Of a DNA stretch of 64,000 nucleotides, positions 22,716-33,779 are shown piece after piece. The position numbers were made by a program, and so were the translations under genes. The notes under the pieces were generated by a model that saw only the letters and a program-made list of their open reading frames with translations, was not told the origin of the DNA and made no database searches. The stretch lies in NCBI RefSeq assembly GCF_026745355.1, contig NC_079206.1:11438779-11502778 (forward strand), written 5' to 3'. Position 1 is the first letter of the stretch, and each line of letters opens with the position of its first letter. Source of the stretch: Beta vulgaris subsp. vulgaris (lineage: Eukaryota > Streptophyta > Magnoliopsida > Caryophyllales > Amaranthaceae).

Positions 22716-22937
22716 TCAGGCCGAGTTGATAACTGTGGCTGAATTGGGCAGAGTATGCCCTAATTTTGATAGGTGATCAACAATTTGATTTGCTTCTCGA
22801 AATATATGTGCGAACTTGATCGTCCGAAATCCTTGACTAATTTGGAGAATATTCTTCATGAGATAGTCAAACTTCCAAGGGCAGTTGAACTTACTATGAA
22901 GGATGTTGACAAGGATCTGGTTGGCTCTGTGTGACAA
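22716..22937 (-). pseudogene. RNase H (RVT_3-type) fragment of a LINE
   Basis: The minus strand reads ILHSKFNCPWKFDYLMKNI and later KFAHIFREANQIVDHLSKLG. The FREAN-x-xxDxLSxLG block is the C-terminal signature of the plant RVT_3 RNase H found in LINEs. Only ~70 codons remain, cut by the hAT element at 22971. Confidence 0.7.
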
Positions 22938-22970
22938 TGCTCCTTTGTCTTCAATTTACACGGTTCACAT

Positions 22971-23549
22971 TAGGGGTGAGCAGAAATTCCGGGTACCCAG
23001 ACTCAGACTCAGACTCAGACCCGGCATGGACCCGTCGGGTCCGGACCCGGACCCGGTCCAACTGGGTCCGAGTCTGGGTCCAAAAAAAGGGACCCGGTTG
23101 CATCTGGTTCCAATTCTGGGTAGTATTTTTTTGGACCCGGTACCTGGTGGGTACCCGGTTTGACCGGTTCCCGCTCTGGGTACTCTGTTGGAACGGGTAT
23201 AGTTCCGGGTACCCAGTACTTAGAATTGGTTTTTTGTCATATACTCATATAAAATTAGTAATAGGATAATAGTTGCTAAGTAAAAAGTTAGTATTTATTA
23301 GGCCTTTAGGCCCATTTATTTTTTAAAAAAATTTTATAGCTCAATTGGCTCATCTTAGTATGTTGTTAAACTTACAACTGGGTACCCAGTTTTGGACCTG
23401 GTACCCACCGGTTTCGGGTCTGGATCCAAAAAATTAGGACCCGGTTGGACCAATTCCAATTCCAATTCCAGATTTTCAATACCCAGTGGGTCCGGGTCTG
23501 GGTCCGGGTCTATGAAATTTTACCGGGTACCCGGTTGTGCTCACCCCTA
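22971..23549. mobile_element. hAT-type non-autonomous element with 8-bp target duplication
   Basis: 579 bp with perfect inverted ends TAGGGGTGAGCA and TGCTCACCCCTA and an exact 8-bp duplication GTTCACAT (22963-22970, 23550-23557). The interior repeats GGACCCGG and GGGTACCC many times on both arms. No transposase frame. Confidence 0.88.
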
Positions 23550-23559
23550 GTTCACATGG

Positions 23560-24450
23560 TGATGGGTTTTTTCACATGGTGAGCAATGACATGTTTTGTC
23601 ATTTGGTGATGGATTTTATATCACCAATGTGATGCATGTTTTTTTTTATCAATCCAAAATTTCTGATTTTGGTGATGGGTTTGATCACCATTGGGAATAC
23701 TCTAAAAGAGTAGTAGGTCCAAATTTAAATTCACTTCCCTTATTATATTACATCATCATCAGATTTATATATATTCCTTATGAATTAGTACTTCTAGGAT
23801 AATCTAGTCACGAGTTTCTTGTAACGAAAGCTGATGGAGTACACGAAATTGAGTTTAAATTGGAGATTCTTGTCAGAATTCACTCTTGATTCTTGATCCA
23901 GCAAGTGAGTGCACTCTGAGTACAGTCAGTGCCCACTATGAGTAACAAAAAGAGACAGAATGAAAGAGTACCTAACATCATAATTCATTAATTTATGATC
24001 ATATTGGATAAACACCTCACCGAACAAATTGTACCAACATGAACATGGCAGCATTATTCTTATCCTCATGGAATCAGACATAAGCATCTTTCTGCATCTC
24101 TAACATATCAGCTAAATCTCTACCTTAATACATTTACCTCATCATTTTATAATAAATAAAACTTTTTTTCTATTTTAAGTTATATGTCGCTTATTTTCAC
24201 ATTATTAAATAAAATAAATCGGTCACCTAAAAAGAAATGGAAAAAATATAAGCTAAATCTATCATGTTAGACGATTTTATCAAATTTTTGTGATATCATT
24301 TAACCTTGATTTTTATTATTTAAATTTTTATCCGAGTTGTTTTATTCTATTACTTAATCAGTTAATCTTATCCCAGGAGCTTTAACTTTCAAACTCGTTG
24401 ATGTACAATAATGATCAATAATAAATCTAAATATCTATTAGTTAAAATTA
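23560..24450. other. AT-rich spacer, no gene seen
   Basis: Between the hAT element and the plastid insert. It contains TTCACATGGTGA repeats near 23551-23600 and nothing else that I recognise. Confidence 0.4.
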
Positions 24451-24453
24451 TGA

Positions 24454-24672
24454 TTGTGTTTCAAAAAGAGATCGAGGGAAAGATCTCAATATTGTATTCG
24501 TTTAGAAGAAAAACAAAAATTGAGTTTTCACTATGGTATTACCAAACGTCAATTACTTAAATACGTTCGTATCACCAGAAAAGCCAAAGGGTCAACCGGT
24601 CAGGTTTTATTACAATTACTTGAAATGCGTTTGGATAACAACGTTTTTTAGATTAGGTATGGCTCCGACTAT
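24454..24672 (+). pseudogene. rps4: plastid rps4 fragment in nuclear DNA (NUPT)
   Basis: The frame reads [36 protein letters not shown] and [11 protein letters not shown], then a +1 shift to RLGMAPTI. This is the central part of plastid ribosomal protein S4. Both ends of the gene are absent, and a frameshift and substitutions are present, so it is a nuclear relic. Confidence 0.92.
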
Positions 24673-24740
24673 TTTTGGAATGGACGTACAGAACAAAGAG
24701 AATGATTTATTTGATTTTTATAAAGGATTCACATAATTAA

Positions 24741-25265
24741 GAGTTATAATGATAACAAAATGCTTGTTTTAGTCATTTAATTGTATTTTCATAATATCAT
24801 TAAATCCTCCTACAAAAAACGTCAAATACTTGAAATTTCACGATACTTTTATAATCTTGTCTTGATTACGTCCAATAGGGATTGTTTGACAAAAGTTCCA
24901 TGTAGATACAATAATCCAACTCAGCGGCCAGCTGATATAGTCTAGTAGTAAACTTGTGATTGTTCTATTAATCCTTTAATAGTTAATGGGTCTACCGGAT
25001 TGATTATTATTCTAATGAAAACCTTATTTCTTAAAAGGAATTAATCTTTCAATGAAATTTTTTTGAGAAATGTTATACATTCTCATGATTTGTATCCAAA
25101 ATTGGATCACAAGTTTCAATTTTGAATTATGAAATGAAGACACATAAAATTTTATTGAATTGAATCGACATTTTCAATTGAAGGAGTATAAGTAAGAGAT
25201 CCATCGATGAAGATAGAAAAAAGGTTTTTGATCGTAACTAAATCTACTATTATTTTTATAGGGAG
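24741..25265 (+). pseudogene. trnG-UCC: plastid trnG-UCC 5' exon and intron remnant (NUPT)
   Basis: 24931-24953 resembles the first exon of plastid tRNA-Gly(UCC) (GATATAGTCTAGTAGTAAA). It runs into intron sequence (TTGTTCTATTAATCCTTTAA, then TTATTTCTTAAAAGGA and GATCCATCGATGAAGATAG) that I recognise as the group II trnG intron. The ~190 bp before it look like the trnS-trnG spacer. The second exon is not seen. In plastomes this locus is far from rps4, so the insert is a mosaic. Confidence 0.7.
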
Positions 25266-25636
25266 AAGAAAAAAAAAAGGTATTAAATGATGACTTTAGT
25301 TTACTAGAGGCTTCAATCAACATTTTTTTTTGTTTTAGCTATTACATATTCTTTGATCTTGATATGTTTGCACACTAAATAAAGCGAAACGAAAAAACCT
25401 GAATTAGACCAATGAAATTATGTCTGCTATACTAGATATGTGCTTCAAAATTGATCTCATCCTTTACCTTTGAAGAATTTTCATATTTTTTTTTATTGAG
25501 TAATAACTTAATTCTTGAATACAATACGTTTTTATCAATATCAATAAAAGTTTCACCTTATTATTTTTTATTTCAAAAATAATGTTATTTTTTTTATAAC
25601 TTATGCCATGACAAAAAATTCATTTCTATTAATATA

Positions 25637-25898
25637 TACTACCTCCGTACTTTTTTAGTTGCACCATTTGATTTGGTGGCACTATTCATCAATCAACTTT
25701 GTTAAGTTATCTCGCATTATTATACAAGAAAAAACATAGTCAAGTGGGGTCTTGTTAGATTCGTCTCAATGCGAGGATTCCAAATATCAAATTTTTATAT
25801 TTTTTACTTGCACCCAATAAGAGATATTAACGTTCAAAGAATCGTCTCGGCAAATGTGAAAAAGCAAATGGTGCAACTAAAAAAATACAGAGGTAGTA
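25637..25898. mobile_element. Stowaway-like MITE
   Basis: 262 bp with ends TACTACCTCCGTACTTTTTT and the inverse AAAAAATACAGAGGTAGTA. The pairing continues through GTTGCACCATTTG and CAAATGGTGCAAC. TA borders. Confidence 0.82.
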
Positions 25899-26415
25899 TA
25901 TTGAAAAAAAGATTTTTTTTTTCTTTTGCAATTCTATTTCTATATATTTTTATATTAACATTAGCTATTCTTTTTCATCCATCTTATTTATTTTATTTAG
26001 GCTTAAAATAAAAAGTAAAAGATACTTCATTCCTGATAGGTAGGGCCAAACGAGGATCTTCGTGTGTTTGAGTAATTTTAGTGATTTTTAGTCAAATCTC
26101 TATTATGTGTTTGATGGATAGAGGTTTAGAAGAAAGGATTTGGATTAAAACCTTAATTCTCATATGCTTCTCATACACAACTTTTTCAAGATAGAGGATT
26201 GCATGATAGACATTGAAACTATATCAAAGTTGTCAAAAATAATCAAATTGAAGAAATAACTTAATTTTTCGTTTCCGTCCCTCACTTTTCTCTCTTTTTT
26301 GAGCTTTTTCCTTGATTCTTCCAAAGTGAAGTGAATAAAAAGAAATAGAAAGAGTAATTTCTTAGGTGACACTTTTATTTGTTTATCTTATTGCAATGAT
26401 CTTTAAGCTAATTAA
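25899..26415. other. AT-rich spacer, no gene seen
   Basis: Sequence between a MITE and the second Helitron copy; nothing recognised. Confidence 0.4.
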
Positions 26416-27408
26416 TCTATATATAAATATATATAAAACCCACATATCCCCCCCCCCTAAACAATAATTGACACAATCAAACAATAAAAATGTGTGTGTT
26501 AAGACTCGAACCCACAACTTCTCCTTTGAGATATAAATACACTAACCAACTAAAGTTTATATTGATTATTTATTATAAGTGAAAGTAATTATGCTTCTTA
26601 AATTGACAAACAAATTCAACTCCTACATGTAGATGAGTAAATGAGTATTTTATTAATATATCATTGTGTTACAAGTTACATTAACTATCAAGTTTTTGTT
26701 TACCATAATAGTAATAATATATATCAAATCAACTTTATTGTATTATAAAAATCTCTAATGGGCCCATCCGCCCATCCACCCTTAATTTATACTCAACCTT
26801 TTACAAAATAAAAAGACACAATATTACTACCTATCCGAAGGAAAATTTTAGAATATTATATTATAGTTAATTTCAGCTAATTAATGTTATGTATCTTTAT
26901 GACTTGAAAAATGATATTACAAACTTTGTCTTGTTGAATCAACTAATTTGAAGGAGTGATCCATTGAATGATATGAGTTCGTGCGCGGGTAACTATTAAT
27001 CTTACATTTATAGACACTTATAAACTTATATAGGACTGATCTATTTAATATAAAAAGTTACCCTTTAAACATGAGTAACTTTTCGTCCTAAATGGGTCAT
27101 TTTTTTTACTTATATACAAGTGACTTATTAATGTAAACAACTATTATTTGTTTAAACATGACTCATTTTGACTTAAAAAGAGTAATACATTTTGCGAAAA
27201 GTGAATGATATTACAATAAATTTATTATGAACTCGGTACTCGATACTAATTGAAAGTAAAGAATTATTAAAGGTCGTTATGTGTCATCTAAATGTATATG
27301 CTGATATGAGACATATTATTCAATAAATTTCAAAAAAAAAAAAAAAAGATATACACCCAATAAATTGGGGCGTGGTCCAATCGGGACTTCGTCCAATGCA
27401 ACAACTAG
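26416..27408 (+). mobile_element. non-autonomous Helitron, copy 2 (uninterrupted sites)
   Basis: Starts TCTATATATA after an A and ends CAACAACTAG before a T. A 3' hairpin GGAC-TTC-GTCC (27384-27394) lies exactly 10 nt before CTAG, the classical Helitron terminus. It is homologous to 19713-21887 and lacks both nested elements of that copy. A minus-strand stretch at 26505-26562 has TTGGTTAGTGTA and GGTTCGAGTCT, spaced like A and B boxes of a tRNA-derived promoter. About 230 bp near 26900-27160 are absent from copy 1. Confidence 0.75.
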
Positions 27409-27535
27409 TTAAGGTACTATAGATGGATTATATGATTTAGGTGAAAATTTGCACACCATATTTTAGTTTTTATATCATAAACATAATTATGAGAGAGAAA
27501 TTCCGGTAATGAATGTGATTGCAGCTTTGATATTT

Positions 27536-28746
27536 AGGCTATGTTTAGTTTACCTGAAATTTTCTGATCTGAACTTATCTGATCTGAACTTATTTTTTCT
27601 GATCTGATTTGATCTGAACTAATGTTTTCTGATCTGCCCTGATCCGATCTGGTCTGATCTGAACTGACCTGAACTGGTCTAATTTACAAGATCTTATCTT
27701 TTATAAAATATATTATTACTATTATATTATTACTTTGTAATTCATTATTATGCAATACATTATAAGATCTTCTTTATAGTATTACTATTATTATCATTTT
27801 ATTTCTATTACAACTTTTACACAACTTTTATTAATAATAATAATTACTATTATCATATTATCATAAGAACAACGATAATAATTATAATCATAATAATATA
27901 TATTACTAAAAATAATTATATAACTCAAGTCATTAATTTATAAGAGCACTTATACAATGTTTCACACTTTCCCTTAAAAAAATGTTTCACACTTGAGAAG
28001 TCGGCAAACTCAACTCTTTTTTTTCATATAAAATAAAATAAGATATACAAACAACTATGACTTGGCAAAAAAATAAATAGCGTGCAACTTCAAATAGCTA
28101 GAGAGATTTGGAATTCGGTAGGGAGGTTACCAATCTAAATTTATAATTTGTATCTCACACTTAGCTTATTTTGAAATATAATCCGAACTTAGTAGTTTGT
28201 TGTCATGATTTGAGCTATCATATTAATATATTTCTTATTTTTGCGTCAATCTTATGTTCTTAACACGTGGCTTTTAATTTTCTATTATTTAATAACAACA
28301 AAATAACTTAATATAATGATAACAATGACATTTATAATGGTAACAACAAGATTAATAATAATTACAATATTAATAATTAATAAGTACAACAACAACAATA
28401 ATAATCTTTTGAACAAATGTACTAGTAAATAATAATACTCCCTTTGTATTTTTTTATCTTTCTCACCTATAATCTTGACACTATTCACAATTAGAAAGAA
28501 TCTTTTAGTTTTTTCTCAATATATAAGAAAAAATATTGTCATGTGGGATCTTGTTTGATTCGTCTCAATGGGTATTTTATTAATATTCAATTAGTATAAT
28601 TTTTACTAATATGTAATGAAAGAAATTTAATAGTAATAATGAGTTTTTAAATATAAGTATGATCTGATCTGAACTGATCTGAGCTTATTTTTTCTAATCT
28701 GATCTGATCTTAAATAAGCAAAAATAAGATGAACTAAACATAGCCT
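27536..28746. mobile_element. TIR element with (GATCTGAACT)n subterminal arrays
   Basis: Inverted ends AGGCTATGTTTAGTTT and AACTAAACATAGCCT. Both subterminal regions are arrays of GATCTGAACTTATYT-like units; the middle is very AT-rich. No target duplication or coding frame seen. By style a hAT- or Harbinger-like non-autonomous element. Confidence 0.6.
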
Positions 28747-29640
28747 TATACTAGTATGATGTAATTGATGTCCGCGTCGTATCATGAGCTGGCTATCCAA
28801 TAGATGTTGTGTTAGTGCGCTACGCAATTACCCAATCATCATTCTTATTTCATCAATAGCCTAAAGTAGGTGGGCCGGGTGAGCTTATAAGTGTACGGAA
28901 CTATGGATTACGTGGGATTGTGATTTGTGGGTGTCTTTTGTAGTCGTGTATCGCAAATTTGCAAAGTGTAATAATACCTTCTTTATAACACTTTTCAATT
29001 TTGAATGTTTTTAAATGATTATAAAATACTATCATTGATACAACAACCTATTAGATCGTGTTTTTAGACATCACGATACAATCATATCACATCTTAATTA
29101 GACATGTATATTTTTAGGACTTCACAGTTTTGGTAGAGGCAGTTCAAACTTTCTATCATCGTCTTAGATCCATTATTAATCTTGAATCCCTAAGATTGGT
29201 AGAATTGATAGATTTTTATACATATTCCGTAAGTTTGGACTATGACTGTGGATATTAAGTCAAGTATACAAACTCCTTCTACCCATCTTGTATATTGTCC
29301 TTTTTCATCCGTATTAGAAAATAAACCTATTCATTCTTATGTTCGACGAGATTTTACGAAAAAAAAGTTCTATCATATTCATATACAATCAAGTTATACG
29401 ATGGATTTTTATAGAAAAAAAGTATTTCTTTCACTTATACTTACTCATTTTAAATTTTTAATTAATAATCTGAGTGATTGGATCTAGATGCTTATTCTGA
29501 CAGGAAATGTTCAAATTAATTTTCAACGAATGACTATTCATCTCATTTATTTTAACTCATAAATGAGAGATTAGATATGTCTAATATTAATCAAAATTTC
29601 CATCATCAATTCCTCTTTACTTCTAAGAGTAAAAGTAATT
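28747..29640. other. spacer with an unidentified open stretch
   Basis: 29242-29487 is open on the plus strand (81 codons, MTVDIKSSIQTPSTH...). It lies just left of plastid trnP, so it may be plastid spacer or a decayed frame, but I could not match it to a plastid gene. The rest is AT-rich. Confidence 0.3.
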
Positions 29641-29644
29641 AGGT

Positions 29645-29704
29645 AGGGATGACATGATTTGAACCCGTGACATTTTGTATCAAAAACAAAAGCGCTACAT
29701 CCTT
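29645..29704 (-). pseudogene. trnP-UGG: plastid trnP-UGG relic (NUPT)
   Basis: On the minus strand GGATGTAGCGC, then a region equal to the anticodon arm and the T arm with GGTTCAAATC and TCATCCCTA. About 12 nt around the D loop are missing, so it cannot fold as a full tRNA. Its orientation relative to psaJ is the same as in plastid genomes. Confidence 0.8.
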
Positions 29705-29902
29705 TTCAATTCAATTGATTTTATAGTGCAATTGTAAAGAATCCTTCTCTTGTTTTCCACATCCTTATTTCCCATAAAAATACATAATTTAATTTCCCTG
29801 CCATTTCCTCTTCTTTTTTTGTCTCGTATCATATAAGGTATAATAGAAATAATTTGTATCTGAAAGTCTGTCATAAACTAAAAGTACTTCTCAGAAATAC
29901 TC

Positions 29903-30053
29903 AGGGCCAATTCTCTTCGGCATAAAACAATTGAACTGAACTGAACTGAATTGAATCAAACTGAACTGAACTGAAATGAATAGTGATATGTGAGAGCAAA
30001 AGTATTGTCCAGAACAGAATTGAACTGAAAATAAGCTTGGGAGAACAGGCCCT
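29903..30053. mobile_element. short (GAACTG)n TIR element
   Basis: Ends AGGGCCAATTCT and GAACAGGCCCT around GAACTG repeats; related to 22476-22592. It lies in the trnP-psaJ spacer of the plastid insert, so it arrived after that insert. Confidence 0.55.
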
Positions 30054-30107
30054 CAGTTCAGTAGGAAGGGGCATGTTATTATTTTTGTTAAAACAGATCT
30101 TATCAAC

Positions 30108-30667
30108 TACTCCCTCTGTTTCTTTTTAATCTACACACTATCCTTCTAAGTCCGTTTCTTTTTAATCTACACACTGTTGTTTTTTCTATTTTTGGTAACA
30201 TATTACATTTACTTTCTCCTCTTTTTCCACCCATGTCATTTACTCCCTCCGCTTTTATTTATTTGCTACATTCTTGCTTACACAAGAATTCAGGAGATGT
30301 CTCTTTCATCCTTTTTTCGTGTACTTTTTTACCCTTTTAGCGTTAAATAAGGTGGAAAAGGGGAAAAAGTAGGACTTTTTGGTGGAAGAAGAGGGGAAAC
30401 AAATATAATACTATTACTTTTTGGTGGGTCAAGTCTCCTAATAAGGAAATGTAGCAAATAAAAAAAAACAACTATTTTTGGAAAATGTAGCAAATAAATA
30501 AAAGCAGAGGGAATACTTTGTAATATTTTAACCCACTCTTTTGTTTTTCTCTCTCACTTTTCAGTTTCTCTCTCTACCTTTTCAGTTTCTCTCTCATACT
30601 TTTGTACTTCCTCCTTGGTTCTCCCCCAAAGTGAAGTGAGTAAATTTAAAACAAAACGAAGGGAGTA
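30108..30667. mobile_element. Stowaway-like MITE, host of a second nested MITE
   Basis: The outer element has ends TACTCCCTCTGTTTC and the inverse AAACAAAACGAAGGGAGTA. A left-arm unit (TTTCTTTTTAATCTACACAC) occurs twice, near 30119 and 30151. A second element is nested at 30241-30515. Confidence 0.65.
30241..30515. mobile_element. nested Stowaway-like MITE
   Basis: Ends TACTCCCTCCGCTTTTATT and the inverse AATAAAAGCAGAGGGAATA; the pairing extends through TTATTTGCTACATT and AATGTAGCAAATAA. TA borders. It sits inside 30108-30667. Confidence 0.8.
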
Positions 30668-30810
30668 TATCATAGTCAATTTAAAATTGACTTAGCTTAG
30701 GAATTTCGTGTACAAACATAAGTACTCTTTAATTATCATATATACATTGGATCATAAATTAGATATGTATTACTTTTCTTTTAGACATTAATTAAAAAGG
30801 AGGACTTTCA

Positions 30811-30938
30811 ATGCGAGATTTAAAAACATATATTTTCATGGTACCAATACTAAGTACTTTATGATTTTGGTATTTAGCTGGTCTATTAATAGAAAACAAT
30901 TGTTTTCCCCAAATGCGTTGACATTTCCCTTTTTTTGA
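30811..30938 (+). pseudogene. psaJ: plastid psaJ relic (NUPT)
   Basis: Reads MRDLKTYIFMVPILSTL then a stop in place of Trp, then FWYLAGLLIENN. A one-base deletion follows in the FPDALTF region (128 nt against 129 expected). This is photosystem I subunit IX; the lesions show it is dead. Confidence 0.9.
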
Positions 30939-31357
30939 TTCTAGTTATTGATACGGGAAGGGGTTAAAGAAGATTAGAGATAGAATCAACTATCTGTGAC
31001 TAACCCCTCATTTTTTCTTTTCAAAAAGAAGAAGAGAGGAATTAGTCAAGAAGAAAAGTGGATTCAACCTCATCCAAACTTATGTTCGGGTTTGAATGGA
31101 AATGAAAAAAAAATGCGGGTCTAGGGTAAGAGTATTATACACGATACTTAAATGAAATACTGTGATTAGAAATCTAATTAGAAACCTTTTGAATTTGATT
31201 ACGTAGTATTTCTTTACTTAATATATTATTATTACTCTATTGATTTTCAACAAAAAAAAATTGAATTGTATTTCTATTTTTGCAACTGTTCGATTTTTTT
31301 TTCTTTTCTTCAAGAAAAATAGAAAAGTTGCTTGAATCAAATATACAAAGGAGGTTC

Positions 31358-31558
31358 ATGGCTAACGGTAAAGATATCCGAGTAAAAGTTTTTTTGAAAT
31401 ATACTTGTTGTGTTCAAAAGAGTGTTAATAGGGGACCACGGGGCTTTTCTAGATATATTACTCAAAAGAATTGCCACAGTACGCCTAGTCGATTGGAATT
31501 GTGAAAAAATTGTCCCTATTGTTATAAACATACAATTCATGGAGAGATAAAGAAATAG
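31358..31558 (+). pseudogene. rpl33: plastid rpl33 relic (NUPT)
   Basis: Starts [18 protein letters not shown] and continues [18 protein letters not shown], then TGA where an Arg codon is expected. It stays in frame after it through NCPYCYKHTIHGEIKK and TAG. The 201-nt length is exactly that of plastid L33. A single nonsense change with preserved length suggests moderate age. Confidence 0.93.
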
Positions 31559-31683
31559 ATCGACCCGAACGTCTCTCGATTAGCCTTTCAAGTAAGGGGA
31601 CAAAACAATTTTCATTATATATTATTTACTATTTTTTTTAATACAAAATGAATTTCTATATTAAATTCATATTATAATATATA

Positions 31684-31894
31684 TACTTCCTCCGTTTTTT
31701 ACTTGCAACACTTTCCTAAAAGGAAAATAATTAATTACTTACAACACTTTCTATTTTTTTTTCCTTTCTCTCTATCTCTCTCCAATCACATGGGGCCCTC
31801 TCTTTTTTTCCTCTCTACATCTCTCCTATCCAAATTTTGCATTGGAGTTGATGAAAAAAAAAGTATTGTAAGTAAAAAAAACGAAGGAAGGATA
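31684..31894. mobile_element. Stowaway-like MITE
   Basis: Left end TACTTCCTCCGTTTTTTACT, right end inverse of TCCTTCCTTCGTTTTTTTTA; pairing continues as GCAACACTTTC and AAGTATTGT. It lies in the rpl33-rps18 spacer of the plastid insert. Confidence 0.7.
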
Positions 31895-31904
31895 TAAATA
31901 AATA

Positions 31905-32856
31905 CGTTTTTTTCACCAAATACCCCTGACAAAAAATTTATTCACCAAATACCCCAACTTTTTTCAAAATTCACTAGATACCCCTAACTTTTAAAAAAAA
32001 TTCACCTGATACCCCAAAAGTTGACGGACGTTAGTCACCGTTAGTGTTTATTTACAGGTTTGCCCTAAGTCAACCTAATTAGCACTAAGTCAACCTAATT
32101 AACCCTAAGTCAACCTAATTAACCCTAACCCACAACCCCACCTCTTCCCCCACCACCCACCCACCACCCACCCACCACCTTCCCCTTCCCCTGCAACCGC
32201 CGCACAACCCCCTCCCCCTCCCCCTTTCCCCACCCCCAGCAGCCCCCTCCCCTTACTCTACAACCGCCGCACAACCCCCTCCCCTCCCCTTCCCCCGCAA
32301 ACACCGCCAACCCCCTCTAAAATGAAAAAAAATCGACTGAAAGGTGCGGGAAAGGACTGGGAGGGGAGGGGGGTTGCACGACAGTTGCAGGGGAAGGGGA
32401 GGGTAGGGGCGGCACGACTGCAGGGGAAAGGGAGGGTAGGGGCGGCGCGACTGACGGGGAAGGGGAACGAAGGGGGCTATGCGACTGCAGGGGAAGGGAT
32501 GGAGGGGGGTAGCGCGACTGGCTGGGAAGGGGAGGGGGGGCTGGGTGGTAGGGGATTGTAGCTGGTGGGTGTGGGGTTATTGTTGGGGGGTGGTGGGTTA
32601 GGGGAGACAGAGAGGGGGTTAGGTTAGTTAGGTTTTTAGGTTAGTTAGAGTTTTTTAGGGCTAATTAGGATTAATTAACACTAATGATTAACGGTTAACC
32701 GCCGTTAGTCATTAAGGGCATTATTTGTCATTTTTTAAAAAATTTGGGGTATCTGGTGAATTTTTTTAAAAGTTAGGGGTATCTGGTGAATTTTAAAAAA
32801 AGTTGGGGTATTTGGCGAATAAATTTTTTTGTCAGGGATATTTGGTGAAAAAACCG
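31905..32856. mobile_element. C-rich/G-rich foldback MULE, copy 2
   Basis: 952 bp with ends CGTTTTTTTCACCAAATACC and GGTGAAAAAACCG and an exact 9-bp target duplication AAATAAATA (31896-31904, 32857-32865). The architecture is that of 20685-21795: four iterations of TTCACCxxxTACCCC in each arm, a GTTAGTCACCGTTAG block, CAACCTAATTAACCCTAA repeats, then a C-rich left arm (32110-32315) and a G-rich right arm (32330-32610). It splits plastid-derived rpl33 from rps18, so it post-dates that insert. Confidence 0.85.
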
Positions 32857-32959
32857 AAATAAATATATAAGCAAATAAAATCCTATTTCGATTGGACCTA
32901 AAAAAAAAATTAAAATTAAGAAATCGAATTTTTGGTATAAGGAATAATCTAAACAAACT

Positions 32960-33125
32960 ATGGCTAAACTCAAGCGACACTTTATTAAATCCAAGCGATC
33001 TTTTCGTCGGTGTTTGGCCCCAATTCAATCAAGGGATCAAATTAATTATAGAAACATTAGTTCAATTAGTCGATTTATTAGTGAACAAGGAAATTTATTT
33101 ATCTAGGCGAGTAAATATTGATTGT
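32960..33125 (+). pseudogene. rps18: plastid rps18 relic (NUPT)
   Basis: Reads [17 protein letters not shown] then [18 protein letters not shown] and [11 protein letters not shown] one-base shift then leads to a TAG; the next residues, LSRRVN, are in another frame, and the C-terminus is lost. This is plastid ribosomal protein S18 in its normal place after rpl33. Confidence 0.92.
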
Positions 33126-33239
33126 CACGTCGTAAGATAATATAAAATTGAGAATTTTTTTTGAATGGATTTGTTTATTTCTTTATCGTTTGAACTCTAT
33201 ACTCCGGAGAATAAACTCCGGAAAACTTGATTTAAATCA

Positions 33240-33600
33240 TTTTGAGATATTTGTTGCAACCTTTTTTTTTATGATCTCATTGTAAATCATATAAATACAA
33301 TTCGGATTTAATATAACGATTTGTGCAAGTATTTTACTATTAAGAATCAATTTTCTCTTGTACAAATTGTGTATTAATTTATTATAATTAACAGTATACC
33401 CTCTTTTCGTGAATTAATGCGTTTATCCGAGTGATCCGCAAACGACGAAATTCTCTCTTTTGCCTATCTCTATCCCGATCAGCCGAAACCAAAGCTCTTA
33501 TATTATGTTGAGCAATAGTTCGAGTAAGTCTTGAATGAGCTCTATTTCTCTTCTTATCACACGGTACAATCATCCTCTATCTCACTGTTATTGCACGAGA
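33240..33600 (-). pseudogene. rpl20: plastid rpl20 relic (NUPT)
   Basis: The minus strand reads [35 protein letters not shown], then after a frame change [20 protein letters not shown] and [11 protein letters not shown]. This is most of plastid L20, opposite in strand to rps18 as in plastomes. The N-terminus is degraded near 33560-33600. Confidence 0.9.
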
Positions 33601-33779
33601 CACCTTTTTTAACATGCACAAAGTATCTCCTTTTGGGTTTGTTCTACAGATTATATTTCTTAGTTATGTCAACCCAAAATGAAGGAACGAGTTCATGTTC
33701 TTCCATGAAAGGAACGAACACAGTGGGAACAAGTTAAAAAGAGAGTTTCAGATATTATCTTTCGGATAGAAATCCAGTA

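Noticed and set aside
29242..29487. A plastid protein gene next to trnP
   Set aside because: I compared it in mind with petG, petL, psbE, cemA, matK, accD and others without a match; left as unidentified.
32125..32561. Gly-rich frames resembling glycine-rich proteins
   Set aside because: Same cause: the G-rich arm of the second foldback copy, with in-frame short tandem repeats.
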